Part shown: positions 35,031-44,600 of the stretch, piece by piece
Numbering within the stretch: the stretch's first letter is position 1
How the letters are laid out: each line of letters starts with the position of its first letter
Assembly: GCF_003992065.1 (NCBI RefSeq)
Contig: NZ_RQUZ01000011.1
Location: forward strand, 44,659 to 108,658
Source: Veillonella seminalis
Lineage (GTDB): Bacteria > Bacillota > Negativicutes > Veillonellales > Veillonellaceae
Reading direction: 5' to 3'
Length of the DNA stretch: 64,000 bases
Program-made: the position numbers and the translations under genes
Notes under the pieces: model-generated
Databases searched by the model: none
Seen by the model: the letters and a program-made list of their open reading frames with translations, nothing else
What the model was told of the DNA's origin: nothing

Positions 35031-36564
35031 AAAGCACAATCCCCCTTTCACCACGCCGCCTTGCTAACATAAACAGCTTGCGATACATCTGTACCAAACC
35101 GGCCATGCCGATAGGCGGGAGACAAGGCAGCATCAGCTGTCGTAAAAAAGGTTCCGCTAATTCCTGTGTCGTAATAATTAACGCATCACGCGGTAATTCT
35201 GTATCCGCTTGCTCTAAAACGGCCGGTGTTTCCGGATAATATTTATCTAACAGCTTCCTCAAACTTTTCTGCTGATCTACCGGCACATTATCGAGAATGA
35301 CGACCTTATCCAGTGAAAGACCGCCTAAGTACAACCATTCTAAAACCCAACTTAAATCAGTAGTCGGACTCACTACGCCCCAACACAATATAATTGAAGC
35401 CGCTTGAAGAGTCTTTTTATATGGCTCATAGCCCTCTTCAAAACGGTGCCAAACATTAGCTTTTACAGCCTCGATATCAATAGCCGGCGCAGTTTGAAGA
35501 TAAGTTGAATTTGAAGATATAGGTATATCTGTAGTCGGTGCAACTGTGCTTGAAGTTATAGATGCATCTGTAATCGATGCAACAGTAGCTGAAGCTGTAA
35601 CTTGTACAGCTTTATCCCTTTTAAAATCCTGTAAAAAGGTATTAAACGCATCGAGCCAACGAACGGTTCCCTGCCAGCCAATCGGATAATCAGAGGCAAA
35701 ATGAGGAATGCCCAATTTTTCACTCATATAATCGGCAATTTCTTTTAGATAAGCATAGGCTTTTTGTGTGCCACCTAAAATGACAGTAAAATCCGATTCA
35801 CCGATTTTTTGCATATCTTCAATCGAACAATAACCGGGAAAGCTTTTATATATCTCCAAACCGAAGTCTTCAATTAACGCACAGAACTGTTGAATGTCCA
35901 GCGAACTGGGACCGTCTTTTTCACCAATCAAAGTTACTTTATAAGGCGTTACCGATGAAAGTTTAGAGCTGACAGGATTTGTCGATTCAGATTTAACATG
36001 ATTTTGGCGTGGCACATTAACCTCATGTTCTGATTTGACCGTAATCTCCTCGGTCGCTTCCGTTTTCACCATAAACCGATCAATTAAAAGCTTACCGGTC
36101 GCAATAAAACCACCGTAATACTCACCGTCTAAAAAGCCGTGACAATCTATATGCAAGATAGGCACACCATGCTCTTGCTCAGCTTCCTGACATACGGCTA
36201 CCGAATCGTCACCAATGACGCCGGACACACAGGAATCGGTAACTACAATATACTTTGGAGAATACGTTGCCACCACATAGTCCAAGCATTTCTTTAACAA
36301 TTGACTGCCGCCGAAGATTGACTCTTTTTTGCCTATATTAGAGGTTACCAAAGGGGCCGTATAGGGCGGGTCAGTATATTCACGGCGAGCCAACATACGA
36401 AAATACTGATTACGCTCCATTTCTTCCGTTATATGAGCACAGGCTTTCGGTGAATGATATACCACCACACAACCTTCCGAATGAGCTACCGCCTTCCACA
36501 CACCGGGCATACTGCAACTGCAACTGACTTTATCTTTTATAAAACGTCGCTTATTCACGGCCAT
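35020..36564 (-). CDS. Nitrogenase component 1-like protein, first subunit (NifD/BchN/CfbD-like)
   Basis: 514 residues from ATG 36564, overlapping the NifH-like gene by 14 bases; the frame extends to 36594 without support. Cluster-type cysteines: VSCSCSMPG (Cys15, Cys17), EGC (Cys32), YHSPKACAHITEEM (Cys42, the counterpart of the HGPxGC motif) and VTDSCVSGVIGDD (Cys112). Two polar insertions interrupt the conserved fold: about residues 160-200, and about 325-355, where a 13-residue unit is duplicated. I see no clear counterpart of the FeMo-cofactor Cys and His ligands, so a tetrapyrrole reductase-like role (as DPOR, COR or CfbCD) is more likely than nitrogenase. Substrate unknown. Confidence 0.85.
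   Translation of the reverse strand: MAVNKRRFIKDKVSCSCSMPGVWKAVAHSEGCVVVYHSPKACAHITEEMERNQYFRMLARREYTDPPYTAPLVTSNIGKKESIFGGSQLLKKCLDYVVATYSPKYIVVTDSCVSGVIGDDSVAVCQEAEQEHGVPILHIDCHGFLDGEYYGGFIATGKLLIDRFMVKTEATEEITVKSEHEVNVPRQNHVKSESTNPVSSKLSSVTPYKVTLIGEKDGPSSLDIQQFCALIEDFGLEIYKSFPGYCSIEDMQKIGESDFTVILGGTQKAYAYLKEIADYMSEKLGIPHFASDYPIGWQGTVRWLDAFNTFLQDFKRDKAVQVTASATVASITDASITSSTVAPTTDIPISSNSTYLQTAPAIDIEAVKANVWHRFEEGYEPYKKTLQAASIILCWGVVSPTTDLSWVLEWLYLGGLSLDKVVILDNVPVDQQKSLRKLLDKYYPETPAVLEQADTELPRDALIITTQELAEPFLRQLMLPCLPPIGMAGLVQMYRKLFMLARRRGERGIVLYGW
35512..35589. repeat. 39-base tandem repeat inside the NifD-like gene
   Basis: Two imperfect 39-base units (35512-35550 and 35551-35589) in frame, encoding SATVASITDASIT and SSTVAPTTDIPIS. 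They form most of a Ser/Thr/Ala/Val-rich linker between conserved domains. Confidence 0.8.
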
Positions 36565-37369
36565 AGCTATACACCAACTCTTCCAGTTCTTCAAACGTTA
36601 AAGGCTTCGGTACATCGGCAGCTTTGTTATTTTTTATATATGCCGCCAATTCACGATACACACCGGACTGATTGCTATCCGGGGCATATTCAATAACTGT
36701 CTGACGATTAACTTCCGCATTCTGTACGATCGTATCACGCGGAATCACAGCCACTACTTTCGTGCCTAAACGATCTGCAAAAGCTTGCACAATGGCTTCT
36801 TCATTAGGGACTAAACGACTGTTCAGAATAAGTCCGCCCAAACGAACGGAGCCGCGGTTGGCAAAACGGACAATCCCTTTACAGATATTATTAGCCGCAT
36901 AGAGCGCCATCGTCTCACCGGATGTAACAATGTAAATTTCCTCGGCATAGCCTTCACGAATCGGTACGGCAAAACCGCCGCAAACCACATCACCCAGCAC
37001 ATCATAAATGACAATGTCCGTATCATCCATAACAGACAGCTCTTTGAGCTTCTCCAAGGCAACGATAATACCTCGCCCGGCACAACCAACACCCGGTTCC
37101 GGTCCGCCCGCTTCAATGCAAGTGACACTGGCAAAACCGGTATGAACCACGTCTTCAGCCGTAACATCGTCATCTTTTAGACAAACTTCGTCCAGCACGG
37201 TTTGGTGGCAAATTTTATGAAGCAACAACCGTGTAGAATCATTTTTAGGATCACAGCCAATTTGACAGACTTTTTCCCCTTGCTGAGCCAAGGCAGCTGA
37301 AATGTTGGCTGTCGTCGTTGATTTACCGATACCGCCTTTACCATATATAGCAATTTTTTTCATATGCAT
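36551..37369 (-). CDS. NifH-like (nitrogenase iron protein family) ATPase
   Basis: 272-residue ATP-dependent electron donor. Visible: P-loop GKGGIGKSTT (residues 10-19), CDPKNDSTR, and both [4Fe-4S] bridging cysteines, Cys96 in GGPEPGVGCAGRG and Cys130 in YDVLGDVVCGGFA. These correspond to Cys97 and Cys132 of the Azotobacter iron protein, so the dimer should hold a surface cluster and dock to the D/K-like pair encoded next. I take ATG 37369, with GGAAAGG 5 bases upstream; ATG 37363 and GTG 37372 are alternatives. It follows the CbiZ-like gene by 54 bases and overlaps the D-like gene, giving the order H-D-K. Confidence 0.92.
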   Translation of the reverse strand: MHMKKIAIYGKGGIGKSTTTANISAALAQQGEKVCQIGCDPKNDSTRLLLHKICHQTVLDEVCLKDDDVTAEDVVHTGFASVTCIEAGGPEPGVGCAGRGIIVALEKLKELSVMDDTDIVIYDVLGDVVCGGFAVPIREGYAEEIYIVTSGETMALYAANNICKGIVRFANRGSVRLGGLILNSRLVPNEEAIVQAFADRLGTKVVAVIPRDTIVQNAEVNRQTVIEYAPDSNQSGVYRELAAYIKNNKAADVPKPLTFEELEELVYSYGRE

Positions 37370-37386
37370 CACTGCCTTTCCGTTAT

Positions 37387-37440
37387 TATATAAGGCTATT
37401 TCGTAGCGTCCCCTAGTATATGGCTATTTCGTAGAATCTC
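37387..37440. repeat. Imperfect tandem duplication over the cbiZ stop codon
   Basis: On the minus strand, the unit GGGAGATTCTACGAAATAGC with trailing CATATA, which ends the CbiZ-like gene (Gly-Asp-Ser-Thr-Lys-stop), is followed by a near copy, GGGGACGCTACGAAATAGCC with TTATATA. The copy would read Gly-Asp-Ala-Thr-Lys-stop. The second copy lies in the gap before the NifH-like gene. Confidence 0.75.
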
Positions 37441-38626
37441 CCAACATGATGCGCACTTCGTTGATAATGTGATTTTCTAAATTCCGAATGACCGCATCGA
37501 CTCCAAATTGATGTACATCGGAAATGCCGGCCGGTTCAAAGTGGCCAATGCTTTCAGCCAAGTAGGTACCGCTTGCTTCAACAGGTACCAAGCCCACTTG
37601 TACTAAACCGAGATTTAATTCTTCATCCGTTAAAAGGCCCCAGAGCCATTCATCCACCAAATGCGACCACATGGCACTCATAACTACGGTTTCATCACTG
37701 CGTGCGTATTTTTCAAAGGTATTAAGCACTTCATACTTCTCATGCCCATCAGCCTCATATTCGCTCATATAGCTTTCAAATAAATAATCCAAAGAAAGCC
37801 CGAATCGTTGCAAACGTTTGAATAAATTATGTTGCTGTTTCGGTCCTAAATGAGTTTGCTTGTATAATGCTAATTTTACCGCTTTTTTGACTGCTTTACC
37901 AATTAATTCGCCAAGCTTGGAATGCTTTCCTGCTCCGTCATAATAATAAGGCGCCTCGCTGTTGGCGACCACTATCGTTTGATCCGTTCCCGAACCGGTA
38001 GCGATACCTAGAGAATAGTGGCTACCTGCTTGGAGCTCTTGTAAGGCAGCAGTTTTAGCTTCCGTACAAGTCACTAAGGCTCTGGCTAATAAAGGTTCCG
38101 CCAAATCACCGTCAATATAAAGAATAATATTAATAGTGCCTAATGGATCAGCTGGATTTTTAGGCGATTCTGTTTTTCGGCCCGTTTTAAAACGAATATC
38201 ATCGTCAGTTGTTGTTTCCGTTTTTAACAAAGGTCTATAATACGAAGCTTCATCACCTACACGCCCACCATTAACATCAATACCACCGGTAACAATAGCT
38301 GTTACGGTAAGTTCCTTATAAGACTTTTCAATAATCGCTACATTCTCCATGTAGGCTGCTGTCCCGATACCGCTCCCTTTGTCCGGTTCAAATCCCAAAC
38401 GCAAAGTTACATCATGTAAATGCTGCAAATAGTCTTCTAATGATGTGCACATCGTTTCGCCGGGGCCGGTTTTAGAGTCATGATTGAATACATATGTGTA
38501 GTCCTCATGATAGCCACCATTAAACAGAGAGGTACTCAATACCTTGCGCGGTCCGGTAAAATTTACAACGATTGATTTTTCATAACGAGATACCGAGTCG
38601 CCGGTTGGCAATTTCCACAGTTCCAT
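37424..38626 (-). CDS. cbiZ: CbiZ-type adenosylcobinamide amidohydrolase with extra C-terminal domain
   Basis: 400 residues. The first 240 carry the CbiZ pattern: VVNFTGPRKVLSTSLFNGGY, AIVTGGIDVNGGRVGDEASYY, GTINIILYIDGDLAEPLLARAL, TCTEAKTAALQEL and IATGSGTDQTIVVAN. CbiZ cleaves the aminopropanol arm of adenosylcobinamide, yielding cobyric acid for corrinoid salvage or remodelling. The final 160 residues (from about NLFKRLQRFGLSL to the end) are mostly helical in appearance and not part of CbiZ as I know it. The start has AAAGGAATC upstream. It links the locus to corrinoids, as do the riboswitches. Confidence 0.82.
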   Translation of the reverse strand: MELWKLPTGDSVSRYEKSIVVNFTGPRKVLSTSLFNGGYHEDYTYVFNHDSKTGPGETMCTSLEDYLQHLHDVTLRLGFEPDKGSGIGTAAYMENVAIIEKSYKELTVTAIVTGGIDVNGGRVGDEASYYRPLLKTETTTDDDIRFKTGRKTESPKNPADPLGTINIILYIDGDLAEPLLARALVTCTEAKTAALQELQAGSHYSLGIATGSGTDQTIVVANSEAPYYYDGAGKHSKLGELIGKAVKKAVKLALYKQTHLGPKQQHNLFKRLQRFGLSLDYLFESYMSEYEADGHEKYEVLNTFEKYARSDETVVMSAMWSHLVDEWLWGLLTDEELNLGLVQVGLVPVEASGTYLAESIGHFEPAGISDVHQFGVDAVIRNLENHIINEVRIMLGDSTK

Positions 38627-38668
38627 AAAATAGATTCCTTTTGGTGAAAAATAATGCTATAGATATAG

Positions 38669-38692
38669 CCCCCATTACTTGCTTAATGGGGG
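38669..38692 (-). other. Hairpin between the TonB receptor and cbiZ genes
   Basis: CCCCCATTA/TAATGGGGG perfect 9-base stem with a 6-base loop in the 119-base gap. No T-run follows, so it may stabilise or partly attenuate the transcript rather than end it. Confidence 0.5.
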
Positions 38693-38745
38693 AAATCTTT
38701 AAACTATAGTAAAAAACTAATCCTATACTGCATTCGATATTTATA

Positions 38746-40650
38746 TTAGAAAGTGAATTCCATACCTAATTGATAGTTGCGGCCAGGCATTGCCCACCAG
38801 TCACCGGCAGTACCGCCCCAACCAGCAACATTCGACATTTCCGCATAGTACACATCAAAGATGTTATTAATACGGCCAAAAACGGTAATGTCATCAGTAA
38901 TACGATAATTGGCACTTACATTAGTAATCCAATAGGTGCTCTTAGGGAAGAAATCACCTCTATCGGCAGTCGTAGCACGACCCGGACGGTCAATTACAGC
39001 ACGCACATCCAAATGAGCATCCCATTTAGCATCATTATAGTCTAAGCCTAAATTGATGGCGTGTTTCGGAACATAGCCGTTTGCATTGGCGGAACGACCG
39101 GAGGTAGCATCAATATGAGTATAAGTATAAGCTGCTCTAGCTGACAAATTACCGGTAATTTGCTTACGCAGATCAAAACTGAAACCACGTGCTTTTTCAT
39201 TAGAGAAGTTAGCATACTTACTGGTAGACATATTATAGTCAATTTTATCGGTAGAGTGACGGGTAAAGAAATTTAAATTCCCTAATAAGGAATTACTAAA
39301 TTGATGATGAACACCGAAATCTACTTCATGCCCTGTTTCCGGTTTTAAGTTTCTATTACCATAAGTTTCGCTGAATAACTGATATGGGGGCGGCGCTAAG
39401 AAATATTCATTGTAAGACACATACACATTAGTCTTTTCATTTACATCATACCCTAAGGAAATATGAGGCGATGTGTGTGAGCCGAATTCCGAATGATGGT
39501 CAACGCGAATGCCAGGAGTTAACGTCCATTTTGGAGCAAAATTCCATGCATCTTGTACATAATACGATGTATTAGTTAATTTTTTACCAGTAATTTTTTC
39601 CCAACTATCACCGATAGTATTTACTTTATCCTGGCGCCAATCAAAACCACCAATCAAAGTATGTTTATCTAAAAGATACGTTACCTGATCGCCAATTGCA
39701 ATCGTTTTAATATCCGTCGTATAGCCGTCATAAGTACCATCATAGTGATTGTTTAATACATATAACTGATGACTTAAGCGATCATTAATCTTATTTTTCC
39801 AAATGCCACGGAACGAATCATTGCCTTCATTACCATAACGAATATGATTTAATTTTTTAGCAGAATCGGCATATTTTACATCGGCACGATAGGAATCATA
39901 AGAAATCATCACATTATTGTTATCATCAATATCACTACCCACCATGAAAGATGCGGTACGTCCGTTTAAATGTTGTGGAACTTCGACCCCATGAGCATCC
40001 TTATAGCTACCCACAATATCTTTCTGATACGATGCACGCCAATATACATTGCCTTCTTTACCTTCGTTGATAAATTTATATTGTTCTTTATCATAACTGC
40101 CACCGGTAATACGAGCAGTTGTTTTCATGCCTTCTTCCGGTACACGAGTAATAACATTTACAACACCGCCAATAGCACCGGACCCATATAAGGTAGAAGC
40201 AGCCCCTTTAACCACTTCCACACGATCAATACCATCCATATTTTTTAAAATAGTAAACGGTACGTTAACACCGGCAGCATTCATATTAATACCATCTACC
40301 ATATATAAAACATTATTACTACCATTAATTCTGAAAGAATTAGAGTTAGTATACCCTACACCGCCACCATATGTATTAAACTCTACTCCCGGTACGTTAC
40401 GCAAAGCTTCCCCTAAATTAGATTCATGTCTTTCTTCCAAATCTTCGCCTTTTACAACAGTTACACTGGCAGGAACTTTGGTAACCTGTTGTTCCGTTCT
40501 TGTAGCAGTTACTACAACATCAGGTAATGCATATACCTCATCAGTAGTGCCGGCTGCCGCCATGGTTTGGCCACTTAATGACATACCCATTAGTGCAAAC
40601 GTAACATAAGCAGCTAACATTTTTTTGTTTTTACCAATAACTCGACCCAT
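38746..40650 (-). CDS. TonB-dependent outer-membrane receptor (BtuB/heme-receptor-like)
   Basis: 634-residue receptor. A signal peptide (residues 1-32, ending QTMAAA) is followed by a TonB box DVVVTAT, a plug domain (VDGINMNAAG, IDRVEVVKGAASTLYGSGAIGGVVNVIT) and a beta barrel with a terminal Phe (YQLGMEFTF), the outer-membrane insertion signal. The short plug and size are BtuB- or heme-receptor-like. The gene lies between a binding lipoprotein and cbiZ inside the riboswitch-headed unit, so a corrinoid or other tetrapyrrole substrate is likely. RBS GGAGGG upstream. Confidence 0.93.
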   Translation of the reverse strand: MGRVIGKNKKMLAAYVTFALMGMSLSGQTMAAAGTTDEVYALPDVVVTATRTEQQVTKVPASVTVVKGEDLEERHESNLGEALRNVPGVEFNTYGGGVGYTNSNSFRINGSNNVLYMVDGINMNAAGVNVPFTILKNMDGIDRVEVVKGAASTLYGSGAIGGVVNVITRVPEEGMKTTARITGGSYDKEQYKFINEGKEGNVYWRASYQKDIVGSYKDAHGVEVPQHLNGRTASFMVGSDIDDNNNVMISYDSYRADVKYADSAKKLNHIRYGNEGNDSFRGIWKNKINDRLSHQLYVLNNHYDGTYDGYTTDIKTIAIGDQVTYLLDKHTLIGGFDWRQDKVNTIGDSWEKITGKKLTNTSYYVQDAWNFAPKWTLTPGIRVDHHSEFGSHTSPHISLGYDVNEKTNVYVSYNEYFLAPPPYQLFSETYGNRNLKPETGHEVDFGVHHQFSNSLLGNLNFFTRHSTDKIDYNMSTSKYANFSNEKARGFSFDLRKQITGNLSARAAYTYTHIDATSGRSANANGYVPKHAINLGLDYNDAKWDAHLDVRAVIDRPGRATTADRGDFFPKSTYWITNVSANYRITDDITVFGRINNIFDVYYAEMSNVAGWGGTAGDWWAMPGRNYQLGMEFTF

Positions 40651-40729
40651 AATAAACCCTCCAACTCAATACCTATAAAAATACTTATTATAAAAATAGT
40701 AATAAACTAAACACCTTAAACACGCTTTA

Positions 40730-41662
40730 TTATTTTGCGGAGTATCCATATGTTACACGCGCCAATTCCTCAATACCATTAATCATAAACTGTGAATAAC
40801 TCATTATCCAGCGAGCGTCAATTACATAAATTTGATGATTTTTTACAGCTTTCACATCTTTCAAGGCAGGATCACTATATAATGAAGTAACTTCAATTTC
40901 TTTATACTGATCAAAACTATAAACATTTGACGGTACAATAATAACATCAGGATTAATTCGTATTAAATCTTCACGAGTTCCGCTTTCACTGATGTCCAAG
41001 CCCAATAAAGCTGCCGCATTAGCTGCATTTATCAGCTGTGTCATATTGTCAAAAGTGCTCCCTATACCGCCGGTCAAGCCTAAAACACCATAAAATCCGA
41101 CAATTTTCCGGCTTTTAACCTGCTCCGTAAATGCAGCAACCTTTACCAATCGTTGCTGCATTGAGTTAACAATGGCTTCGCCTTTACTCTTTTGATTTAA
41201 TAAGTCAGCTAACTCTAAAATAGTTTTTTCACTGCCATCTATAGTTATTGGGGCTTTATATACATAGACTGGAACATTTAGGCCTCGTAAAGTAACCACC
41301 ATTTCCTGGTCCACCCAGTCAGGAACAATCAGTAAATCCGGATGCAATGCCAAAACGGCTTCCGTATTCAATTTTACCTTTGCTTTTATTTGCTTGGATT
41401 CTTCCGGAAAATTATTTGGTAAATTACCTAAAGCCACAATCTTCTGCGGACCTACTAAAGAAATCACCATATCTTCCGTACTTACACCGATAGGAACAAC
41501 GCGTGTAGGATTATCCGGCACCTGCACCACGGCACCGGTAGAATCTCTTATCTGATGTGTTCCCTCTAACGTTTTTGTTTCATCTAATGTCTTACAACCT
41601 ACAATGGAAAATACTATCAGACAAAAGATAAATAAAAACCACAACTTTTTATAAACACTCAT
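40730..41662 (-). CDS. Periplasmic-binding lipoprotein of a BtuF/FepB-type ABC importer
   Basis: 310-residue class III binding protein with lipobox FSIVGC (Cys23). Motifs: GTHQIRDSTGAVVQVPDNPTRVVPIG at the start of the fold and NPDVIIVPSN in the second lobe. It is the second such protein in the locus and has no permease or ATPase of its own beside it; it may share the permease at 49246-50283. It lies 3 bases after cobN and 79 before the receptor gene. Confidence 0.88.
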   Translation of the reverse strand: MSVYKKLWFLFIFCLIVFSIVGCKTLDETKTLEGTHQIRDSTGAVVQVPDNPTRVVPIGVSTEDMVISLVGPQKIVALGNLPNNFPEESKQIKAKVKLNTEAVLALHPDLLIVPDWVDQEMVVTLRGLNVPVYVYKAPITIDGSEKTILELADLLNQKSKGEAIVNSMQQRLVKVAAFTEQVKSRKIVGFYGVLGLTGGIGSTFDNMTQLINAANAAALLGLDISESGTREDLIRINPDVIIVPSNVYSFDQYKEIEVTSLYSDPALKDVKAVKNHQIYVIDARWIMSYSQFMINGIEELARVTYGYSAK

Positions 41663-41665
41663 AGA

Positions 41666-44600
41666 CTATCGTCCTTCAATTTCGCCTTCCATGGCTAAAT
41701 ACAATTGTTTTAATTGATCTTCCATATCTTTTGGTGCTTGCCACAAACCACGCTGAATAGCCTCTAATAATGTTTCAGCAATTCGGGCCAATGCCCATGG
41801 ATTCACTGATTGCATCCATTCTTGCATATCTTTATCTAAAGCATACTTATTGGCATAGCCTTCATATACCCAGTCCTCGATTACAGCACTCGTGGCATCC
41901 CAAGCAAAACTGTGTGCCACCACATTTGCCAAATCAGAGGCTCCCTTATAGCCATGTTGTTGCATACCTTCTATAAACTTAGGATTTAACGTCTCACCAC
42001 GAACTAAACGATTCACTTCCTCTTTTAAATTACGTGTTTTTACCTGTTCACGATTCGAACTATCACCAACATAGGAGCGTGGGACTTCACCGCGAATACT
42101 TCGAACAGCAGCTATTAAACCGCCATGATAGGCATTATAATCATCCGAGCTCAACATATGTGCTTCTCGATTATCCTCATTTTTAATGGTAACTTCCATA
42201 GTGGCCAGACGTCTTCTAAATAACCGTTTATCCTGATTGGTTTTAGCCCCGTCACCATAACAATAACCGCCCCAGGTCACGTAAACATCAGCTAAATCAT
42301 CAATCGATTTCCAATTTTTCTGTTCAATCAATTGTCCAACACCGGCACCGTAAGCCCCCGGCGGATCACCAAACAAACGGAAGCGAGCCTTTTGATAGGC
42401 GTCTTTTTCATTTTCCCCTTCTGCTACGAGCCACGAAACATCTTCATTAATGTGTTTTTTAATAAAATTATCTTCTTCGCTCTCATCCAATTCGGCAACC
42501 AAAGTGACTGCTTTATCTAGCCATTTTAAAACATTTGGCATCATGTCTCTAATAAGCCCGCTTATTCGTCCGGTCACATCAATACGTGGTCGTTTCAACT
42601 CTGAAAGCGGTATCGCTTCAACTCCGATAACACGACCGCCACCGCCTTGCCAAACTGGCTGAACGCCCATTAAATTCATAAACTGCCCCAAGCATTGTCC
42701 ATGACTACGTGTATTACTGCCTGCCCATAGAACTATGCCAATTGACTCCGGATAATGCCTTTCCTCTTTAATAAAATCAGTTATAACCTGATCTGCCAAT
42801 GTAGCTCCCAATTCATACGCTACTTTAGTAGGCAGCATTCTTTCATCGACACCGAAGAAATTACGTCCCGATGGCAATACATCAGCGTGTCCGCTTGTAG
42901 CCGCACCACCGGGACCCGGTTCAATATAACGACCGGCCAAAGCTTTTAATGTATGTCCTATTTCCTGCTCTGTCTGCATTAATTTCGGCACATATTCGTG
43001 ACATGCCTCCATTAGAATTGAACCGATTGCAGTCAGCCAATCTTGCTTTTCCTTATTATCTTTTTCAATGTTATACAACTGCCATAACGTATTAACAGTT
43101 TCTAAATTTTGCCATGAATCAGTATAAGTATAATCATTTTCTGCAAAATGTGTAATTATATTACGAATGACAAGCCAAATTTGATCAACAATATCTTTAT
43201 TACGAATGATACGCTTACCGATAAAGGTATAGTCTTGATTCTCATTAGAATTAATTTGTTCATCTATATATAAAGCATCTATCTTTTGACCACTATGTTG
43301 TTCCAATGTATTCCAATCATACCCCAGACCTTCGGCAATCGTATCCGGTAATGCCGGCACAGTACCATTTTGAACTCGCATAAGTGCCAACAAAAACTCT
43401 TGTAAATTCTTACCGGTCGGCACATTGCCAAGAATATGTAACCCCGTGCGCATTTGCATATGTTTTAAATCTGTTAACATTTCATGCAAAATAGCTAAAA
43501 CACTATTCTTATCGGTATTTTTATCTTCTGGAATACTTTCCCAAAAATGGCATAACTTAGCTTGTTCAATGATAGCTTCATACAACGATGTTAAACTTTC
43601 CGGCGATTCCAATTCAAAATGACCGTATTCATCCAAAAGATTTTCTAACTCCTCGTATTCATCATAAAGGCCGGCTTCAGCCATAGGAGGCGATATATGG
43701 CCGATTAAGCAGGCTGAACTTCGCCGTTTAGCTTGTATCCCTTCACCGACAATTGTCATCCAATAAGGATACACATTGGGTAAATCCTGAATGCCCATTT
43801 CAGGATAACAAGAAGAACTTAACCCCGTGCCTTTCCCGGGCAACCATTCCAATGAACCATGAGTGCCTACATGCATCACCACGTCCGCTTTAAATATCTC
43901 GCGGAGCCAATAATAGAATCCTTCATAATGATGTGTCGGAGCCAAAATAGGATCATGATACAATTTACCCGGATCTTCACCAAAACCACGTGGCGGTTGC
44001 ACCGTTACCCAAATATTTCCATTACTGAATCCCGGAATCAGGAGTTCATCACCATAACGAAAAACTTCTCCCGGTGCCGGTCCCCAGCCTTCTTCCATAT
44101 TTACTTTCGATTTATCCGGCAATGAATCAAAAAATTCCTTATATTGCTGCACACTTAATTTACCTTCGGCGTCTTCAACCTGTTCCTCACTCAGCATACT
44201 GCGATCATTAGTAGTATGTGATAAAACAGATTCTATTAATTCAGCCCCCGACTCAGGAATTGAGTCAATGGTATACCCTTCGTTCTTCATAGCTACCAAT
44301 AAACGTTGCACCGACTCCGGTGTGTCTAAACCGGCTGCCGAACCTATATTAGAATTTTTAGGCGGATAATTATGAAGAATAATCGCAACTTTTCTTTCAG
44401 CTGGCAATAAATGACGAAGTTTTTCATATTTTACAGCTCGTTTAACGATAGATTCCACTCGTTCTTTAACCGGCCAATATATGTATTTACCATCAATATT
44501 AGTTTGTGCCGCTACAACCCCACCATGAAGGGAACCATCAAATTCCGGTAAAGATACCGATAAATTCACGTCTAAAGGACTTAAACCTTGTACATTGGCC

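Noticed and set aside
34501..36100. Frameshift or misassembly as the cause of the polar insertions in the D- and K-like proteins
   Set aside because: The insertions keep the frame, carry in-frame repeats, and conserved family sequence resumes on both sides.
33666..37369. Reading the H/D/K trio as a true nitrogen-fixing nitrogenase
   Set aside because: No nifB, nifE, nifN, nifV or molybdenum genes are nearby, cofactor ligands are not evident, and the context is tetrapyrrole uptake under a cobalamin riboswitch.
38669..38692. Perfect hairpin before cbiZ as a full terminator
   Set aside because: No T-run follows on the transcribed strand, so I list it only as a structure that does not split the unit with certainty.
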